Shown piece after piece: positions 45,851-56,308 of a stretch of DNA of 64,000 nt (its first letter is position 1; each line of letters starts with the position of its first letter). Both the position numbers and the translations under genes were made by a program. The DNA is from Methylophaga sp. (GTDB lineage: Bacteria > Pseudomonadota > Gammaproteobacteria > Nitrosococcales > Methylophagaceae), in assembly GCA_011053005.1 (NCBI GenBank), contig DRHW01000034.1, positions 62,001-126,000 on the forward strand, in the 5' to 3' direction. Under the pieces are notes generated by a model. It did not search any database. It was not told where the DNA came from and saw only the letters and a program-made list of their open reading frames with translations.

Positions 45851-47202
45851 GATTTATTATTTCAACATTATTACTCGGTGCATTGTTATCTCCTTCAATA
45901 CAAGCAGCCGATAAACCCACTAATTTAGATGCCTTATTAGAACAGGTAAAACGCGAAGGTGTATTAGATCAACAGCAAAATAAATTACGCGAAGCAGATT
46001 TTATTTCTGCTCGTGATGATCAGGCCAAACTATTAGTTGAAGCAAAAGCACAATTAGCCTCTGAACAACAACGATCTGAGTCGCTCAATCTATCGTTTCA
46101 AGAGCATGAAAAAAGTCTGGCAGAAAAAGAAGATTTGCTGCAAGAAAAATCGGGTTCATTAGGCGAATTATTTGGCACAGTACGTCAAATAAGTAATGAC
46201 AGCCGTAGTATTATAGAAACCTCAATGGTGTCGGCAGAAAAGCCAGACCGTGTTAAGTTTTTAACCACAATGGCAGAGCGTAAACAACAACCTACCATTG
46301 ATGAGCTACGTACATTGTGGTTGATGCTGCAAGAAGAAATGACTGAATCAGGAAAAATGAGTCAATTTAAAACCTCGATCATTACTGCCGAAGGTAAAAT
46401 GGAAGAACGTAATGTCACTAGAGTTGGTGTATTTACCGCTTTTAGTGATGGTAAATTTTTACGTTATTTACCTGAAACAGCGAGTTTAGTTGAATTAGGC
46501 CGTCAGCCTGTTGATCGTTTACGGAGCTTAATTACTGATTTTGAATCAACAACCGATGGATCATTAATGCCTGTCGTTGTCGATCCAACTCGCGGTGCGA
46601 TAATGGCACTACTTGTTCAAGCCCCCGATTTAGAAGAACGTATTGAGCAAGGCGGATGGATAGGTTTTATTATTCTAGGCCTCGGTGCTATTGGTTTATT
46701 ACTTGCCATTCAACGATTCATTTTCTTAGGCATTGCTGGGCGTGGAATAGCAAAGCAGCAAAAACAAGCTACGCCAAATCTTAAAAATCCATTGGGTAGG
46801 ATTTTATCGGTTTACAGTGAAGGTATGCAGGATATCGAGACCTTAGCGCTGAAATTGGATGAAGCTATCTTGCGTGAAATTCCTAAAATTGAGCGAGGTT
46901 TAATAACCTTAGCAATGTTGGCGGCAATAGCACCTATGTTGGGATTATTAGGTACCGTATCGGGCATGATTGAAACATTCCAGTCGATTACATTATTTGG
47001 TACAGGCGATCCTAAATTAATGTCAGGCGGGATATCACAGGCCTTAGTGACCACTGAACTGGGTTTGGCAGTCGCTATTCCTCTTTTATTGATTCATAGC
47101 GCGATATCAAGCAAAAGTAATCGTTTAGTGCAAATCTTAGATGAAGAAAGCGCGGCTATCGTAGCGCGTAATGCAGAAAGAGTGAATGGAAGCGCTAGCT
47201 AA
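45847..47202 (+). CDS. TtpC-like MotA/TolQ/ExbB-family protein
   Basis: 451 residues: signal peptide (MRFIISTLLLGALLSPSIQA), a periplasmic coiled-coil region to about 260, TM about 272-295 (GFIILGLGAIGLLLAIQRFIFL), and a TolQ/ExbB core with two more helices (TLAMLAAIAPMLGLLGTVSGMIETFQ and LVTTELGLAVAIPLLLIHSAIS). In Vibrio, TtpC is required for TonB2-dependent iron uptake. It overlaps ExbB by 17 bases. Confidence 0.9.
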   Translation: MRFIISTLLLGALLSPSIQAADKPTNLDALLEQVKREGVLDQQQNKLREADFISARDDQAKLLVEAKAQLASEQQRSESLNLSFQEHEKSLAEKEDLLQEKSGSLGELFGTVRQISNDSRSIIETSMVSAEKPDRVKFLTTMAERKQQPTIDELRTLWLMLQEEMTESGKMSQFKTSIITAEGKMEERNVTRVGVFTAFSDGKFLRYLPETASLVELGRQPVDRLRSLITDFESTTDGSLMPVVVDPTRGAIMALLVQAPDLEERIEQGGWIGFIILGLGAIGLLLAIQRFIFLGIAGRGIAKQQKQATPNLKNPLGRILSVYSEGMQDIETLALKLDEAILREIPKIERGLITLAMLAAIAPMLGLLGTVSGMIETFQSITLFGTGDPKLMSGGISQALVTTELGLAVAIPLLLIHSAISSKSNRLVQILDEESAAIVARNAERVNGSAS

Positions 47203-47710
47203 AGATTTATTCAATATTCAACTGCTGCTAGAGAGCGGCGGGGCAGTATTGTGGGTGATATTAATAGCATCGGTCATTATGTGGACGATGATTATTGAAC
47301 GCTATTTTTTTATGTATTTTGTTTATCCTTCACATATCAAAAAGTCATTAACGATCTGGCAAGCCAGATCCGATCGGCAAAGTTGGTATGCGCATCAAAT
47401 TCGTCAAGGACTTATTGCCGAAAGTTCGATATCGCTTAAGCAGAATTTGATGTCGATCCGAACACTTATCGCAGCTTTGCCGATGTTAGGATTATTAGGT
47501 ACGGTCGATGGCATGATCCAAACATTTGATGTGTTGACTGTATTTGGTACAGGTAATGCCCGCGGAATGGCGGGCGGGATTTCAGTTGCTTTGATTACCA
47601 CGATGGGCGGTTTATTAGCCGCCTTATCAGGCATGTATTTTAGTACGCAGCTGGAACAACAAGTACGACGAGCCGAAGATGCGCTAGCCGATATATTGCG
47701 AAGGGATTAA
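47186..47710 (+). CDS. exbB: ExbB2-type biopolymer transport protein
   Basis: 174 residues with three membrane helices (about 16-36, 93-115, 130-155) and the ExbB/TolQ core MLGLLGTVDGMIQTFDVLTVFGTGN. This is the proton channel partner of ExbD that energises TonB. The short N-terminus is typical of ExbB2. The ATG at 47186 lies inside ttpC. Confidence 0.92.
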   Translation: MEALAKDLFNIQLLLESGGAVLWVILIASVIMWTMIIERYFFMYFVYPSHIKKSLTIWQARSDRQSWYAHQIRQGLIAESSISLKQNLMSIRTLIAALPMLGLLGTVDGMIQTFDVLTVFGTGNARGMAGGISVALITTMGGLLAALSGMYFSTQLEQQVRRAEDALADILRRD

Positions 47711-47737
47711 TGGAGCTGAGGCTTCTAGGTATTAATT

Positions 47738-48145
47738 ATGAGAAATAGACATTCGCGTCGCCAAAGTGGTGCCATTGCTGAAGTTAATATGACGCCGCTG
47801 ATTGATATGGTATTTATCCTATTAATCTTTTTTATTGTGACCACTTCCTTTGTGAAAGAAACAGGCGTCGATGTGAGTCGGCCTTCTGCTAAAACAGCCG
47901 TTAAAAAAGAGCTGGCTAATATTATGATTTCAATTACACCTAATGACGAAGTTTGGATGGATAAACGGCAAATAGATCGACGTGCAGTTCGTGCAAATGT
48001 CGAACGTATGCATGCTGAAAACCCCGAAGGTTCGGTCATTATTTTGGCAGATAAAGAGGCAAAAACAGGTCTACTTATCGAAGTAATGGATCAAGCTCGA
48101 TTAGCGGGTGTTGCCAATGTATCCATTGCTGCTCAGCGCGAATAA
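47738..48145 (+). CDS. exbD: ExbD2-type biopolymer transport protein
   Basis: 135 residues, one N-terminal membrane helix preceded by VNMTPLIDMVFILLIFFIVT, containing the essential membrane Asp, then a periplasmic domain (VIILADKEAKTGLLIEVMDQARLAGVANVSIAA). Completes the proton-driven motor with ExbB. 27 bases after exbB. Confidence 0.95.
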   Translation: MRNRHSRRQSGAIAEVNMTPLIDMVFILLIFFIVTTSFVKETGVDVSRPSAKTAVKKELANIMISITPNDEVWMDKRQIDRRAVRANVERMHAENPEGSVIILADKEAKTGLLIEVMDQARLAGVANVSIAAQRE

Positions 48146-48160
48146 CAGGCATTTATTTTA

Positions 48161-48820
48161 ATGCGTCTCGTTATCGGTTTATTACTTGCGATTTTGGTGA
48201 ATTTCGGTTTGTTTACCTTAATGCAAAAAATGACCGCAGAACAAAATACTGAGCGGAAAATAACAGAAAATATTCAGTTATTAGATTTTGTTCGACTTAA
48301 ACCTGAAGAAAAAGAAGCTGAAACTAAAAAGCGCGAATTACCTAAAAAGCCGCCTCCGCCAGAAAAAACGCCACCTCCGCCTAAAGAGCCAGCTCAACAA
48401 GTGGATAAACCTAAAGCGCCCACCCCTCAATTAGAAGCGCCACGTATTGATGTGCCATTAAATATTGCTGGTGGCCCATATTTAGGTGATTTTTCAAAAG
48501 CACCTCCAGCGCCAGTTGCACCAGCTGTCATTTCTGCACCCACTATGGATGAGGATGTAGTACCTCTGGTTCGTATTCCTCCACAATATCCTCGGGTAGC
48601 TTCTCGTCGAGGAATCGAAGGTATTGTGACCGTCTCTTTTACTATCACCAAAGATGGTCGAGTACGTGACCCAGTAGTTATCAGTGCGAAACCGGAAAAC
48701 ATTTTTAATAGTGCAGCTTTAAAAGCCATTTTAAAATGGAAGTTTAAACCTAAGGTGGTTGATGGTCAGCCAGTCGAGCGTCAAGCGACGCAAGCAATTG
48801 AATTTAAATTGGCGAAATAA
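48161..48820 (+). CDS. tonB: TonB2-type energy transducer
   Basis: 219 residues: N-terminal membrane anchor (VIGLLLAILVNFGLFTLM), a Lys/Pro/Glu-rich spacer (KKPPPPEKTPPPPKEP), and a C-terminal TonB domain with YPRVASRRGIEGIVTVSFTITKDGRV and ILKWKFKPKVVDGQPVERQATQAIEF. It couples the inner-membrane proton force to outer-membrane TonB-dependent receptors, none of which lies in the window. Confidence 0.94.
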   Translation: MRLVIGLLLAILVNFGLFTLMQKMTAEQNTERKITENIQLLDFVRLKPEEKEAETKKRELPKKPPPPEKTPPPPKEPAQQVDKPKAPTPQLEAPRIDVPLNIAGGPYLGDFSKAPPAPVAPAVISAPTMDEDVVPLVRIPPQYPRVASRRGIEGIVTVSFTITKDGRVRDPVVISAKPENIFNSAALKAILKWKFKPKVVDGQPVERQATQAIEFKLAK

Positions 48821-50053
48821 ATGAAGATATTGTCAGTTTTCAAACTCTTTTTATTAAGCATTTTAGTGTTGATGTCATCAGTGACATTAGCAAAAGAAGA
48901 TAGCCAATATTTATTGTCGGAACAAACTTATAAGGATTTAAGTGCGGCACAAACCTTGATGGAGGCTGATGAATATTCTGCTGCTGAAGCTCAACTTAAG
49001 ACTTTGCTCAATAAAGTAGAATCAGGCTCTTATGAAAAGGCTGTCGTGCAACAAACGTTGGGTTATTTATATTCATCATTACAAGAGTATAAAAAAGCGA
49101 GTCCATTATTTCAGCAAGCGTTAGATTCCAATGCGCTGCCAGAAAAGGTCAGTCATGAGCTACGCTATAATCTTGCTCAGTTATTATTAGCTGATGAGCA
49201 ATACAGTAAAGGTATTGCGATGCTAGAAACATGGTTGAAATCGGAAGCCTCGCCACCGAATAGTGCTCATGTTTTGTTAGCCAGCGCTTATTACAATGTT
49301 AAGAATTATAAAAAAACGATCGAGCATATTAGTATTGCGATTAAAAATGATAAGTCATCGACAGAGTCTTGGTATCAAATGTTGCTATCAGCTCACTTGG
49401 AGCTGAAGCAATATAAATCAGCGATTAGCGTTTTAGAAACATTGATTACTCGCTATCCTTACCAAGCTAATTATTGGGCACAGCTTTCATCGTTATATCT
49501 TCAACAAAATAAAGAGCTTACTGGTTTGGCGGTTAAGATGTTAGCGCAACGATTGGAGTTGGGAGATAGTAAGATCTTGATTAATTTGGCTGATATGTAT
49601 CGTTATGTGCATATCCCCTATAAATCAGCTCAATTATTAAGTAAGGGCATGGAAGATGGCGTTATTAAGTCAGATTTCGAAAATTTAGATCGTTTGGCAG
49701 ACAGTTGGTTAGCGGCAAAAGAACCTCTAAAAGCCACGTCTGTTTTACAAAAAATTGCTGCGTTAGATAGTTCTGGCGAGTCTGATTTAAGATATAGCCG
49801 CGTACTTTTTGATTTAGAGCAATGGCAAAATACAGAAGACAGCCTATCTAAAACGTTGATAAAACTGAAAGGTCAACAGGTTGGTAAGGCATTTTTATTA
49901 TTAGGTATGACACAATTTCATTTAAATAAATTGCCGCAAGCAAAAGAGTCGTTTACCAAAGCAATGAAATATCAAGAAGATCGTAATCAGGCCAGCCAAT
50001 GGTTACGACATATAGAAAGTCTGTTGCCTAAAGAGGAAGCTGGTGAAAGCTAA
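48821..50053 (+). CDS. TPR-repeat protein of the TonB2 operon
   Basis: 410 residues with a signal peptide (FKLFLLSILVLMSSVTLAKE) and a series of TPR-like helical repeats (AAEAQLKTLLNKVESGSYEKAV, YSKGIAMLETWLKSE, YKSAISVLETLITRYP, LPQAKESFTKAMKYQED, each shortened). Starts directly after the tonB stop. Such a periplasmic TPR protein is a standard last member of TonB2/TtpC operons, role not well defined. Confidence 0.88.
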   Translation: MKILSVFKLFLLSILVLMSSVTLAKEDSQYLLSEQTYKDLSAAQTLMEADEYSAAEAQLKTLLNKVESGSYEKAVVQQTLGYLYSSLQEYKKASPLFQQALDSNALPEKVSHELRYNLAQLLLADEQYSKGIAMLETWLKSEASPPNSAHVLLASAYYNVKNYKKTIEHISIAIKNDKSSTESWYQMLLSAHLELKQYKSAISVLETLITRYPYQANYWAQLSSLYLQQNKELTGLAVKMLAQRLELGDSKILINLADMYRYVHIPYKSAQLLSKGMEDGVIKSDFENLDRLADSWLAAKEPLKATSVLQKIAALDSSGESDLRYSRVLFDLEQWQNTEDSLSKTLIKLKGQQVGKAFLLLGMTQFHLNKLPQAKESFTKAMKYQEDRNQASQWLRHIESLLPKEEAGES

Positions 50054-50615
50054 TCTAACGCAATTAAAAAACGATTTGGTTCAGCATTATCGTTGGTTAA
50101 GGCAATATGGCTGTAATGATTCCCATAGTGGTAATGCTTCTTTTCGTTGGCATGATGAAATATGGATAACACCGACAGGGTGTTGTGCTGATACTTTGCA
50201 ATCTGATGATTTAGTTAATTGTGATATCAATGGGGAAATGGGCAGCGGGGCATCGTTAGATGCGCGATTACACATTGAAGTCTATCGAAACAATGCAAAG
50301 GCACAGGCGGTATTTCATAGTCATGGTCCGCATGCCATAGCATTCACGCTCAATGGTAAAGATTTTGTGCCCGTGGATTTTGAAGGGCAATATTACTTCC
50401 CTGTCGTGCCGGTGATAAGTATTGATTATGACCGTTATATTGAATTATCGCCCAGCGCTGTCGCTGAAAGATTAGCTGAATATAAAGTGACAATTGTGCG
50501 TGGCCACGGTGTTTACACTTGTGGTGAGACGATTAATTTGGCTTACAAATGGAGTTGTTCGGTTGAATTATCAGCAAAGATCGCATTGTTAGATGCAAAC
50601 AATGCGTCTCGCTAA
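50043..50615 (+). CDS. Class II aldolase/adducin-family protein
   Basis: 190 residues. Zinc ligands are in FHSHGPHA (H-x-H) and RGHGVYTCG, and the catalytic-acid region is in DARLHIEVYR; SGNASFR and TPTG are the substrate phosphate-binding type motifs. Related to fuculose- and ribulose-phosphate aldolases or epimerases and to MtnB, but the substrate cannot be fixed from sequence. It begins at GTG inside the end of the TPR gene, an 11-base overlap, an unexpected link of a metabolic enzyme to the TonB2 operon. Confidence 0.85.
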   Translation: MKANLTQLKNDLVQHYRWLRQYGCNDSHSGNASFRWHDEIWITPTGCCADTLQSDDLVNCDINGEMGSGASLDARLHIEVYRNNAKAQAVFHSHGPHAIAFTLNGKDFVPVDFEGQYYFPVVPVISIDYDRYIELSPSAVAERLAEYKVTIVRGHGVYTCGETINLAYKWSCSVELSAKIALLDANNASR

Positions 50616-50644
50616 TAATTAAATATCTGAAAAGGAATTAGGCT

Positions 50645-51499
50645 TTATTCGTTTTTATAAACGTTTTCATAATAATAGTTCGTTGCTTCAATAAAGCCAT
50701 CAACACTACCGCAGTCAAAACGACGACCTTTAAATTTCACCGCTAACACTTGGCGATCCATTGCTAATGCTTTGAGCGCATCAGTAATCTGAATTTCGCC
50801 ATTAGCACCAGGTTTTGTTTTCCGTAAATAAGTGAATATTTCTGGGGTAAGAATGTAACGTCCGATAATCGCTAAGTTACTTGGTGCATCTTCTGGGCTA
50901 GGCTTTTCAACCATGTCGTGTACTTGATAGATACCTGGTGCTATTTCTTCACCAGAAATAATACCGTAACTACCCGTATCGGAAGCAGGCACTTCTTCAA
51001 TAGCAATAATGCTGCACTGATAACGGTCATAAAGTGCTGCTAGTTGACCTAATGCACGCATTTGATCGCCTTCTGAAGGCGCTGCACATAAATCATCCGC
51101 TAAAACGACGGCAAATGGTTCGTTACCAATCATCGGCTCACCGGTCAAAATAGCATGACCAAGTCCTAGCATTTCACGTTGGCGCATAGAAACAAATTCA
51201 CAGCTATCCATTACTTTACGGATATCGACCAAATATTTTTCTTTAGATGTACCTTTGATTTGATGTTCTAACTCGTAATTATTATCAAAATGATCAGCGA
51301 TGGCGCGTTTACCCCGACCTACAATAAAACCGATTTGATTCATCCCTGCTTCTAACGCTTCTTCAACACCATATTGAATTAAGGGTTTACTAACGATAGG
51401 CAACATTTCTTTAGGCATAGCTTTGGTTGCTGGTAAAAAGCGAGTGCCATAACCAGCGGCAGGAAATAAACATTTACGAATTTTAGGGGTGTGGGCCAT
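50645..51499 (-). CDS. galU: UTP--glucose-1-phosphate uridylyltransferase
   Basis: Makes UDP-glucose for exopolysaccharide, LPS and trehalose. 284 residues from the ATG at 51499 (MAHTPKIRKCLFPAAGYGTRFLPATKAMPKEML), with the Gly-rich nucleotide site and QIGFIVGRGKRAIADHFD, VVLADDLC and MVEKPSPEDAPSNLAIIGRYIL. The track start at 51559 adds 20 residues with no family similarity. Divergent from nuoA, across 260 bases with no other gene. Confidence 0.96.
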   Translation of the reverse strand: MAHTPKIRKCLFPAAGYGTRFLPATKAMPKEMLPIVSKPLIQYGVEEALEAGMNQIGFIVGRGKRAIADHFDNNYELEHQIKGTSKEKYLVDIRKVMDSCEFVSMRQREMLGLGHAILTGEPMIGNEPFAVVLADDLCAAPSEGDQMRALGQLAALYDRYQCSIIAIEEVPASDTGSYGIISGEEIAPGIYQVHDMVEKPSPEDAPSNLAIIGRYILTPEIFTYLRKTKPGANGEIQITDALKALAMDRQVLAVKFKGRRFDCGSVDGFIEATNYYYENVYKNE

Positions 51500-51759
51500 A
51501 TTGGGAATACCTTTTCGAATTAAGTTTTGGCTTGAAAGAAAGCGTTTTAAAAATCTCAAAATAGATTATACCGCAGACTATTTCAAGTATTATTTAGATT
51601 ATAGGTTTTGAGGCTTTCAATGACTAGCTCGCAGAGGTATAGTGGATTCAAATTAATTACAGCACGTAATTATTTGAGTGATTTAAGGTAATAAATAAGC
51701 CGATGATTGGATAGTTTTTCAACCATTATTTTTATAAATAACTGAAAAAGAACTTAAAT

Positions 51760-52116
51760 ATGTTGGAGAATTATCTCCCCATTTTGCTATTTGTGATCAT
51801 AGGAATTGGTTTTGGCATACTGCCATTACTTGCGGGTTTTATTTTAGGGCCTCGTCGTCCCGATGAAGCAAAGCGTTCACCCTATGAATGTGGGTTTGAA
51901 CCCTTCGAAGATGCACATATGAAATTTGACGTGCGTTATTACCTTGTTGCTATTCTGTTTATTATTTTCGATTTAGAAATTGCCTTTTTATTTCCATGGG
52001 CTATCGTGCTTGATGAAATTGGCATTTTTGGCTTACTGGCGATGTTTTTGTTTCTGGGTATTTTAGTCGTTGGTTTTATTTACGAGTGGAAAAAAGGGGC
52101 GCTTGAATGGGAATAG
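51760..52116 (+). CDS. nuoA: NADH-quinone oxidoreductase subunit A
   Basis: Membrane subunit of NDH-1. 118 residues, three helices, with the conserved [48 protein letters not shown] family block, shortened here to [15 protein letters not shown]. First gene of nuoA-M, and it overlaps nuoB by ten bases. Confidence 0.96.
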   Translation: MLENYLPILLFVIIGIGFGILPLLAGFILGPRRPDEAKRSPYECGFEPFEDAHMKFDVRYYLVAILFIIFDLEIAFLFPWAIVLDEIGIFGLLAMFLFLGILVVGFIYEWKKGALEWE

Positions 52117-52604
52117 AAGGCATTCTTGAACAAGGCGTTGTTACGACTTCTGCTGATAAGTTAATCAATTGGGCGAGAACAGGATCATTATGGCCGATGA
52201 CTTTTGGGCTGGCTTGTTGCGCTGTTGAAATGATGCATGCTGGTGCTTCGCGTTATGATCTAGATCGGTTTGGTATAGTTTTTCGGCCAAGTCCACGGCA
52301 ATCAGATGTAATGATTGTAGCGGGAACTTTAGTTAATAAAATGGCACCTGCTTTGCGTAAGGTATATGACCAAATGTCAGAACCTCGCTGGGTTATTTCA
52401 ATGGGATCTTGTGCCAATGGCGGTGGTTATTATCATTATTCCTATGCCGTAGTTCGCGGCTGTGATCGCATTGTGCCTGTTGATATTTATGTGCCTGGTT
52501 GCCCACCGACAGCAGAAGCCTTGCTATATGGAATTATTCAATTACAAAATAAAATACGGCGCACCAATACGATCGCACGAACACAGGACGTTAAGCAGAT
52601 ATGA
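52107..52604 (+). CDS. nuoB: NADH-quinone oxidoreductase subunit B
   Basis: Carries cluster N2, which donates electrons to quinone. 165 residues with the ligand cysteines in [29 protein letters not shown] and [14 protein letters not shown]. Peripheral arm subunit next to NuoD. Overlaps nuoA by ten and nuoC by four bases. Confidence 0.97.
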   Translation: MGIEGILEQGVVTTSADKLINWARTGSLWPMTFGLACCAVEMMHAGASRYDLDRFGIVFRPSPRQSDVMIVAGTLVNKMAPALRKVYDQMSEPRWVISMGSCANGGGYYHYSYAVVRGCDRIVPVDIYVPGCPPTAEALLYGIIQLQNKIRRTNTIARTQDVKQI

Positions 52605-53257
52605 TCGATGTGCAAAAGGCCTCTTTAGAGCACTATTTTTCAGCAGATTTACTTGATTGTGAATTGTTAAATGATGAAATTACACTCCATGTTGCAGCTG
52701 AAAGTATTTTGTCAGTTTGCCAGCAGTTACGAGATGATTTTGGCTTTGAGCAATTAGTCGATGTCTGCGGTGTTGATTATTCACAATATGGCGGTACAGC
52801 TTGGGAAACAAAAAGCGCATCTGAGAATGGCTTTAGTCGGGCAGTTGATGGCGCTGGCAATATGGCACCCGTTGAAGAGGGTTTTCGTTTTGCGGTGGTT
52901 TATCATTTACTCTCTATTCAACACAATCAACGATTACGCCTTAAAGTGAGGTTGGATGCCGACTTGCCGATAGTGGCTAGTGTGACCTCAATTTGGAATG
53001 GCGCTGATTGGTTTGAACGAGAAGCGTTTGATATGTTTGGCATTTTATTTAATGGCCATAATGATTTACGACGCATATTGACCGATTATGGCTTTATCGG
53101 TCATCCATTTCGTAAAGATTTTCCATTGATTGGCAATGTAGAAATGCGTTATGACCCTGAGAAAAAACGGGTGGTTTACGAACCTGTGAGTATCGAAGAA
53201 CGAATTTTGGTACCTCGAGTTATCCGAGATGATAATCGTTACAGCGGAAATAAATGA
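52601..53257 (+). CDS. nuoC: NADH-quinone oxidoreductase subunit C
   Basis: 30-kDa-type subunit. 218 residues with [52 protein letters not shown] and a C-terminal RVIRDDNRY. It is a separate gene, not the NuoCD fusion of E. coli. It has a ~30-residue insertion (around [20 protein letters not shown]) between the first two conserved blocks. Overlaps nuoB and nuoD. Confidence 0.96.
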   Translation: MIDVQKASLEHYFSADLLDCELLNDEITLHVAAESILSVCQQLRDDFGFEQLVDVCGVDYSQYGGTAWETKSASENGFSRAVDGAGNMAPVEEGFRFAVVYHLLSIQHNQRLRLKVRLDADLPIVASVTSIWNGADWFEREAFDMFGILFNGHNDLRRILTDYGFIGHPFRKDFPLIGNVEMRYDPEKKRVVYEPVSIEERILVPRVIRDDNRYSGNK

Positions 53258-54510
53258 TGGCTGAAATTAAGAATTACACCTTAAATTTTGGTCCACAACA
53301 TCCAGCAGCGCATGGTGTTTTACGGCTAATTTTAGAAATGGATGGCGAGGTGATTCAGCGTGCTGATCCTCATGTTGGTTTACTTCATCGCGGTACAGAA
53401 AAACTGGCTGAGAGTAAGCCTTATAATCAAAGTATCGGTTATATGGATCGGCTCGATTATGTATCGATGATGTGTAACGAACATGCTTATGTGATGGCGA
53501 TCGAGAAAATGTTAGGCGTGCAAGTGCCTGAGCGCGCGCAATATATTCGTGTCATGTTTGATGAAATTACTCGTATTTTGAATCACTTAATGTGGTTGGG
53601 CGCGCATGGGCTTGATATCGGCGCAATGACCGTATTTTTATATTGTTTTCGTGAACGTGAAGATTTGATGGATTGTTACGAAGCGGTATCTGGCGCGCGT
53701 TTACATGCGACCTATTATCGTCCGGGCGGTGTGTATCGTGATTTACCCGATACGATGGCTAAATACCAAAAATCAAAATGGCATAGCGAAAAAGAAGTTA
53801 AACAAAAAAATACCAATCGCGAAGGTAGTTTGCTCGATTTTATTGAAGACTTTACCGATCGCTTTCCAAACTGCGTCGATGAATATGAAACATTATTAAC
53901 GGATAACCGTATCTGGAAACAACGTACCGTAGGTATTGGCGTTGTGTCACCCGAACGAGCATTACAGTTAGGCTTTACTGGCCCCATGTTACGAGGCTCG
54001 GGTATCGCCTGGGATTTACGTAAAAAACAACCTTATGAAGTTTACGACCGAATGGATTTTGATATTCCCGTCGGTGTTGAAGGCGATTGTTACGACCGAT
54101 ATTTGGTGCGAGTTGAGGAGATGCGCCAATCAAATCACATTGTTAAACAATGTGTTGATTGGTTACGGACTAATCCCGGGCCTGTTATTACGACAGACAG
54201 CAAAGTAGCGCCGCCTAAACGTATGGACATGAAACATGACATGGAGTCGATGATTCATCATTTTAAATTATTTACCGAGGGTTATTGTGTGCCAGAAGGC
54301 GAAATATATTCTGCCATTGAACATCCTAAAGGTGAATTTGGTATTTATATGATTTCAGATGGTGCGAATAAACCATATCGAGTCAAAATCCGTGCCCCAG
54401 GTTTTGCCCATTTATCGGCGATGAATGAAATGATTAAAGGCCATATGCTTGCTGATGTGGTGGCAGTAATTGGTACGATGGACATCGTCTTTGGTGAGGT
54501 TGATCGATGA
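53254..54510 (+). CDS. nuoD: NADH-quinone oxidoreductase subunit D
   Basis: 49-kDa-type subunit that forms the quinone site with NuoB. 418 residues with [52 protein letters not shown] and the C-terminal DIVFGEVDR. Two tandem ATGs (53254, 53257); GGA six bases before the first decides for 53254 weakly. Overlaps nuoE by four bases. Confidence 0.97.
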   Translation: MMAEIKNYTLNFGPQHPAAHGVLRLILEMDGEVIQRADPHVGLLHRGTEKLAESKPYNQSIGYMDRLDYVSMMCNEHAYVMAIEKMLGVQVPERAQYIRVMFDEITRILNHLMWLGAHGLDIGAMTVFLYCFREREDLMDCYEAVSGARLHATYYRPGGVYRDLPDTMAKYQKSKWHSEKEVKQKNTNREGSLLDFIEDFTDRFPNCVDEYETLLTDNRIWKQRTVGIGVVSPERALQLGFTGPMLRGSGIAWDLRKKQPYEVYDRMDFDIPVGVEGDCYDRYLVRVEEMRQSNHIVKQCVDWLRTNPGPVITTDSKVAPPKRMDMKHDMESMIHHFKLFTEGYCVPEGEIYSAIEHPKGEFGIYMISDGANKPYRVKIRAPGFAHLSAMNEMIKGHMLADVVAVIGTMDIVFGEVDR

Positions 54511-55010
54511 ATCTTACTGGCGAAAAAGAACAGTTGTTTACTGCCGAGCTTCGTGAACAACTTGATGCATGGGTGGCTAAATATCCAAAAGATAAAAGTC
54601 AGTCGGCTGTTATTCCTTGTTTACATATACTGCAAGCGGCCAACGAGGGGTGGTTGCCTAAGCCTGTGATGGATGCATTGGCGGACTATTTAGCGATTCC
54701 TGCTATTAGTGTTTATGAAGTAGCTACTTTCTATACGATGTTCGATCTCAAACCCGTTGGTAAAAATAAGATTAATGTGTGTACTAATATTTCTTGTTTG
54801 CTCAATGGTTCAGAAGACATTGTTGCTCATTTAGAAACACGATTGAATATTAAATTAGGCGAAACGACGGCAGATGGTCTTTACACTTTGCGAGAGGTTG
54901 AATGTTTAGGCGCATGCTGTGGCGCGCCTATGCTGCAACTTAATCGTGATTATCATGAGTTTTTAACGAAAGATAAGATTGATGACATTCTGGCAGGGAT
55001 CACATCATGA
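54507..55010 (+). CDS. nuoE: NADH-quinone oxidoreductase subunit E
   Basis: 24-kDa-type thioredoxin-fold subunit with a [2Fe-2S] cluster: cysteines in [12 protein letters not shown] and [12 protein letters not shown]. 167 residues, preceded by the helical domain with [19 protein letters not shown]. Part of the NADH dehydrogenase module EFG. Overlaps nuoD and nuoF by ATGA. Confidence 0.97.
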   Translation: MNLTGEKEQLFTAELREQLDAWVAKYPKDKSQSAVIPCLHILQAANEGWLPKPVMDALADYLAIPAISVYEVATFYTMFDLKPVGKNKINVCTNISCLLNGSEDIVAHLETRLNIKLGETTADGLYTLREVECLGACCGAPMLQLNRDYHEFLTKDKIDDILAGITS

Positions 55011-56308
55011 CATCGACATCTTTAAATGATTTAAAACTCGATCAAGTGTGTTTCCGTACTCGTCATCTTGATGAGCCATGGACGTTGGCATCTTATCGCA
55101 GTGTCGGTGGTTATGAGCAATTAGAAAAAATTCTAAAAGAAAAAACACGCGCTGAAGACATTATTGATCAGCTTAAAAACTCTGCATTACGTGGTCGTGG
55201 GGGCGCAGGTTTCCCTACTGGCTTGAAGTGGAGTTTTATGCCGCGTCGGATGCCGGGCACAAAATACATTGTCTGCAATTCAGATGAGGGTGAGCCGGGC
55301 ACGTGTAAAGATCGCGATATTTTACGCTTCAATCCACATCAAGTTATTGAAGGTATGATTATCGCGGGCTACACCATTGGTGCACAAGCTGGTTATAACT
55401 ATATTCGAGGCGAATTTGCTGAACCTTTTGATCGTTTTGAAGCGGCGATTCAAGAAGCAAAACAAGCGGGCTATTTAGGTAAAGACATTTTGGGTTCAGG
55501 CTTTCAATTTGAGCTTTACACTCATCCCGGAGGCGGTGCCTATATCTGCGGTGAAGAAACAGCTTTATTAGAATCGTTAGAAGGTAAAAAAGGTCAGCCA
55601 CGTTATAAGCCGCCGTTCCCAGCAGGATATGGACTATATGGTCGTCCAACGACTATTAATAATACTGAAACATTAGCGTCTGTTCCGGTCATTTTGCAGT
55701 ACGGCGGCGATTGGTTTCATGAATTAGGCACACCTAATAATGGTGGCAGTAAGATTTTCAGCGTTTCAGGTCATATCAATAAACCGGGAAATTATGAAGT
55801 GCCAATGGGCACACCGTTCTCGCAATTATTAGAATTAGCCGGTGGCATGCGAAATGGCAATAAGATAAAAGCGGTAATCCCCGGTGGTAGCTCAACGCCA
55901 GTTGTACCCGGTGACAAAATGATGGCATTGCCGATGAGTTACGATGGCATTAGCCGTGGTGGTTCGATGTTAGGTGCGGGTTCGGTGATTATCATGGATG
56001 AAACTACCTGTATGGTAAAAGCATTAGAACGTATCGCCGAGTTTTATTATGAAGAATCCTGTGGGCAATGTACGCCTTGTCGTGAGGGTACTGGCTGGTT
56101 ATATCGCGTGGTAAAACGAATCGAACACGGAGAAGGCACCCAGCAAGATTTAGATCGCTTAGTTGAAGTGGCAAAAAACATTAATGGTAATACGATTTGT
56201 GCTTTAGGGGATGCCGCCGCCGCACCCGTCATCAGTTTTATCCAGCATTTTCGGGATGAGTTTCAATACCATATTGATCACAAATGTTGTCAGGTAGAGA
56301 GTAAATAG
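55007..56308 (+). CDS. nuoF: NADH-quinone oxidoreductase subunit F
   Basis: 51-kDa-type subunit, binds FMN, NADH and one [4Fe-4S]. 433 residues with [19 protein letters not shown] (FMN/NADH), [15 protein letters not shown], and the cluster motif [15 protein letters not shown]. Abuts nuoG with no gap. Confidence 0.98.
   Translation: MTSTSLNDLKLDQVCFRTRHLDEPWTLASYRSVGGYEQLEKILKEKTRAEDIIDQLKNSALRGRGGAGFPTGLKWSFMPRRMPGTKYIVCNSDEGEPGTCKDRDILRFNPHQVIEGMIIAGYTIGAQAGYNYIRGEFAEPFDRFEAAIQEAKQAGYLGKDILGSGFQFELYTHPGGGAYICGEETALLESLEGKKGQPRYKPPFPAGYGLYGRPTTINNTETLASVPVILQYGGDWFHELGTPNNGGSKIFSVSGHINKPGNYEVPMGTPFSQLLELAGGMRNGNKIKAVIPGGSSTPVVPGDKMMALPMSYDGISRGGSMLGAGSVIIMDETTCMVKALERIAEFYYEESCGQCTPCREGTGWLYRVVKRIEHGEGTQQDLDRLVEVAKNINGNTICALGDAAAAPVISFIQHFRDEFQYHIDHKCCQVESK

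Noticed and set aside
51500-51759. tRNA-Leu or secG upstream of nuoA
   Set aside because: Common in gammaproteobacteria, but no cloverleaf or secG frame is present in this 260-base gap.
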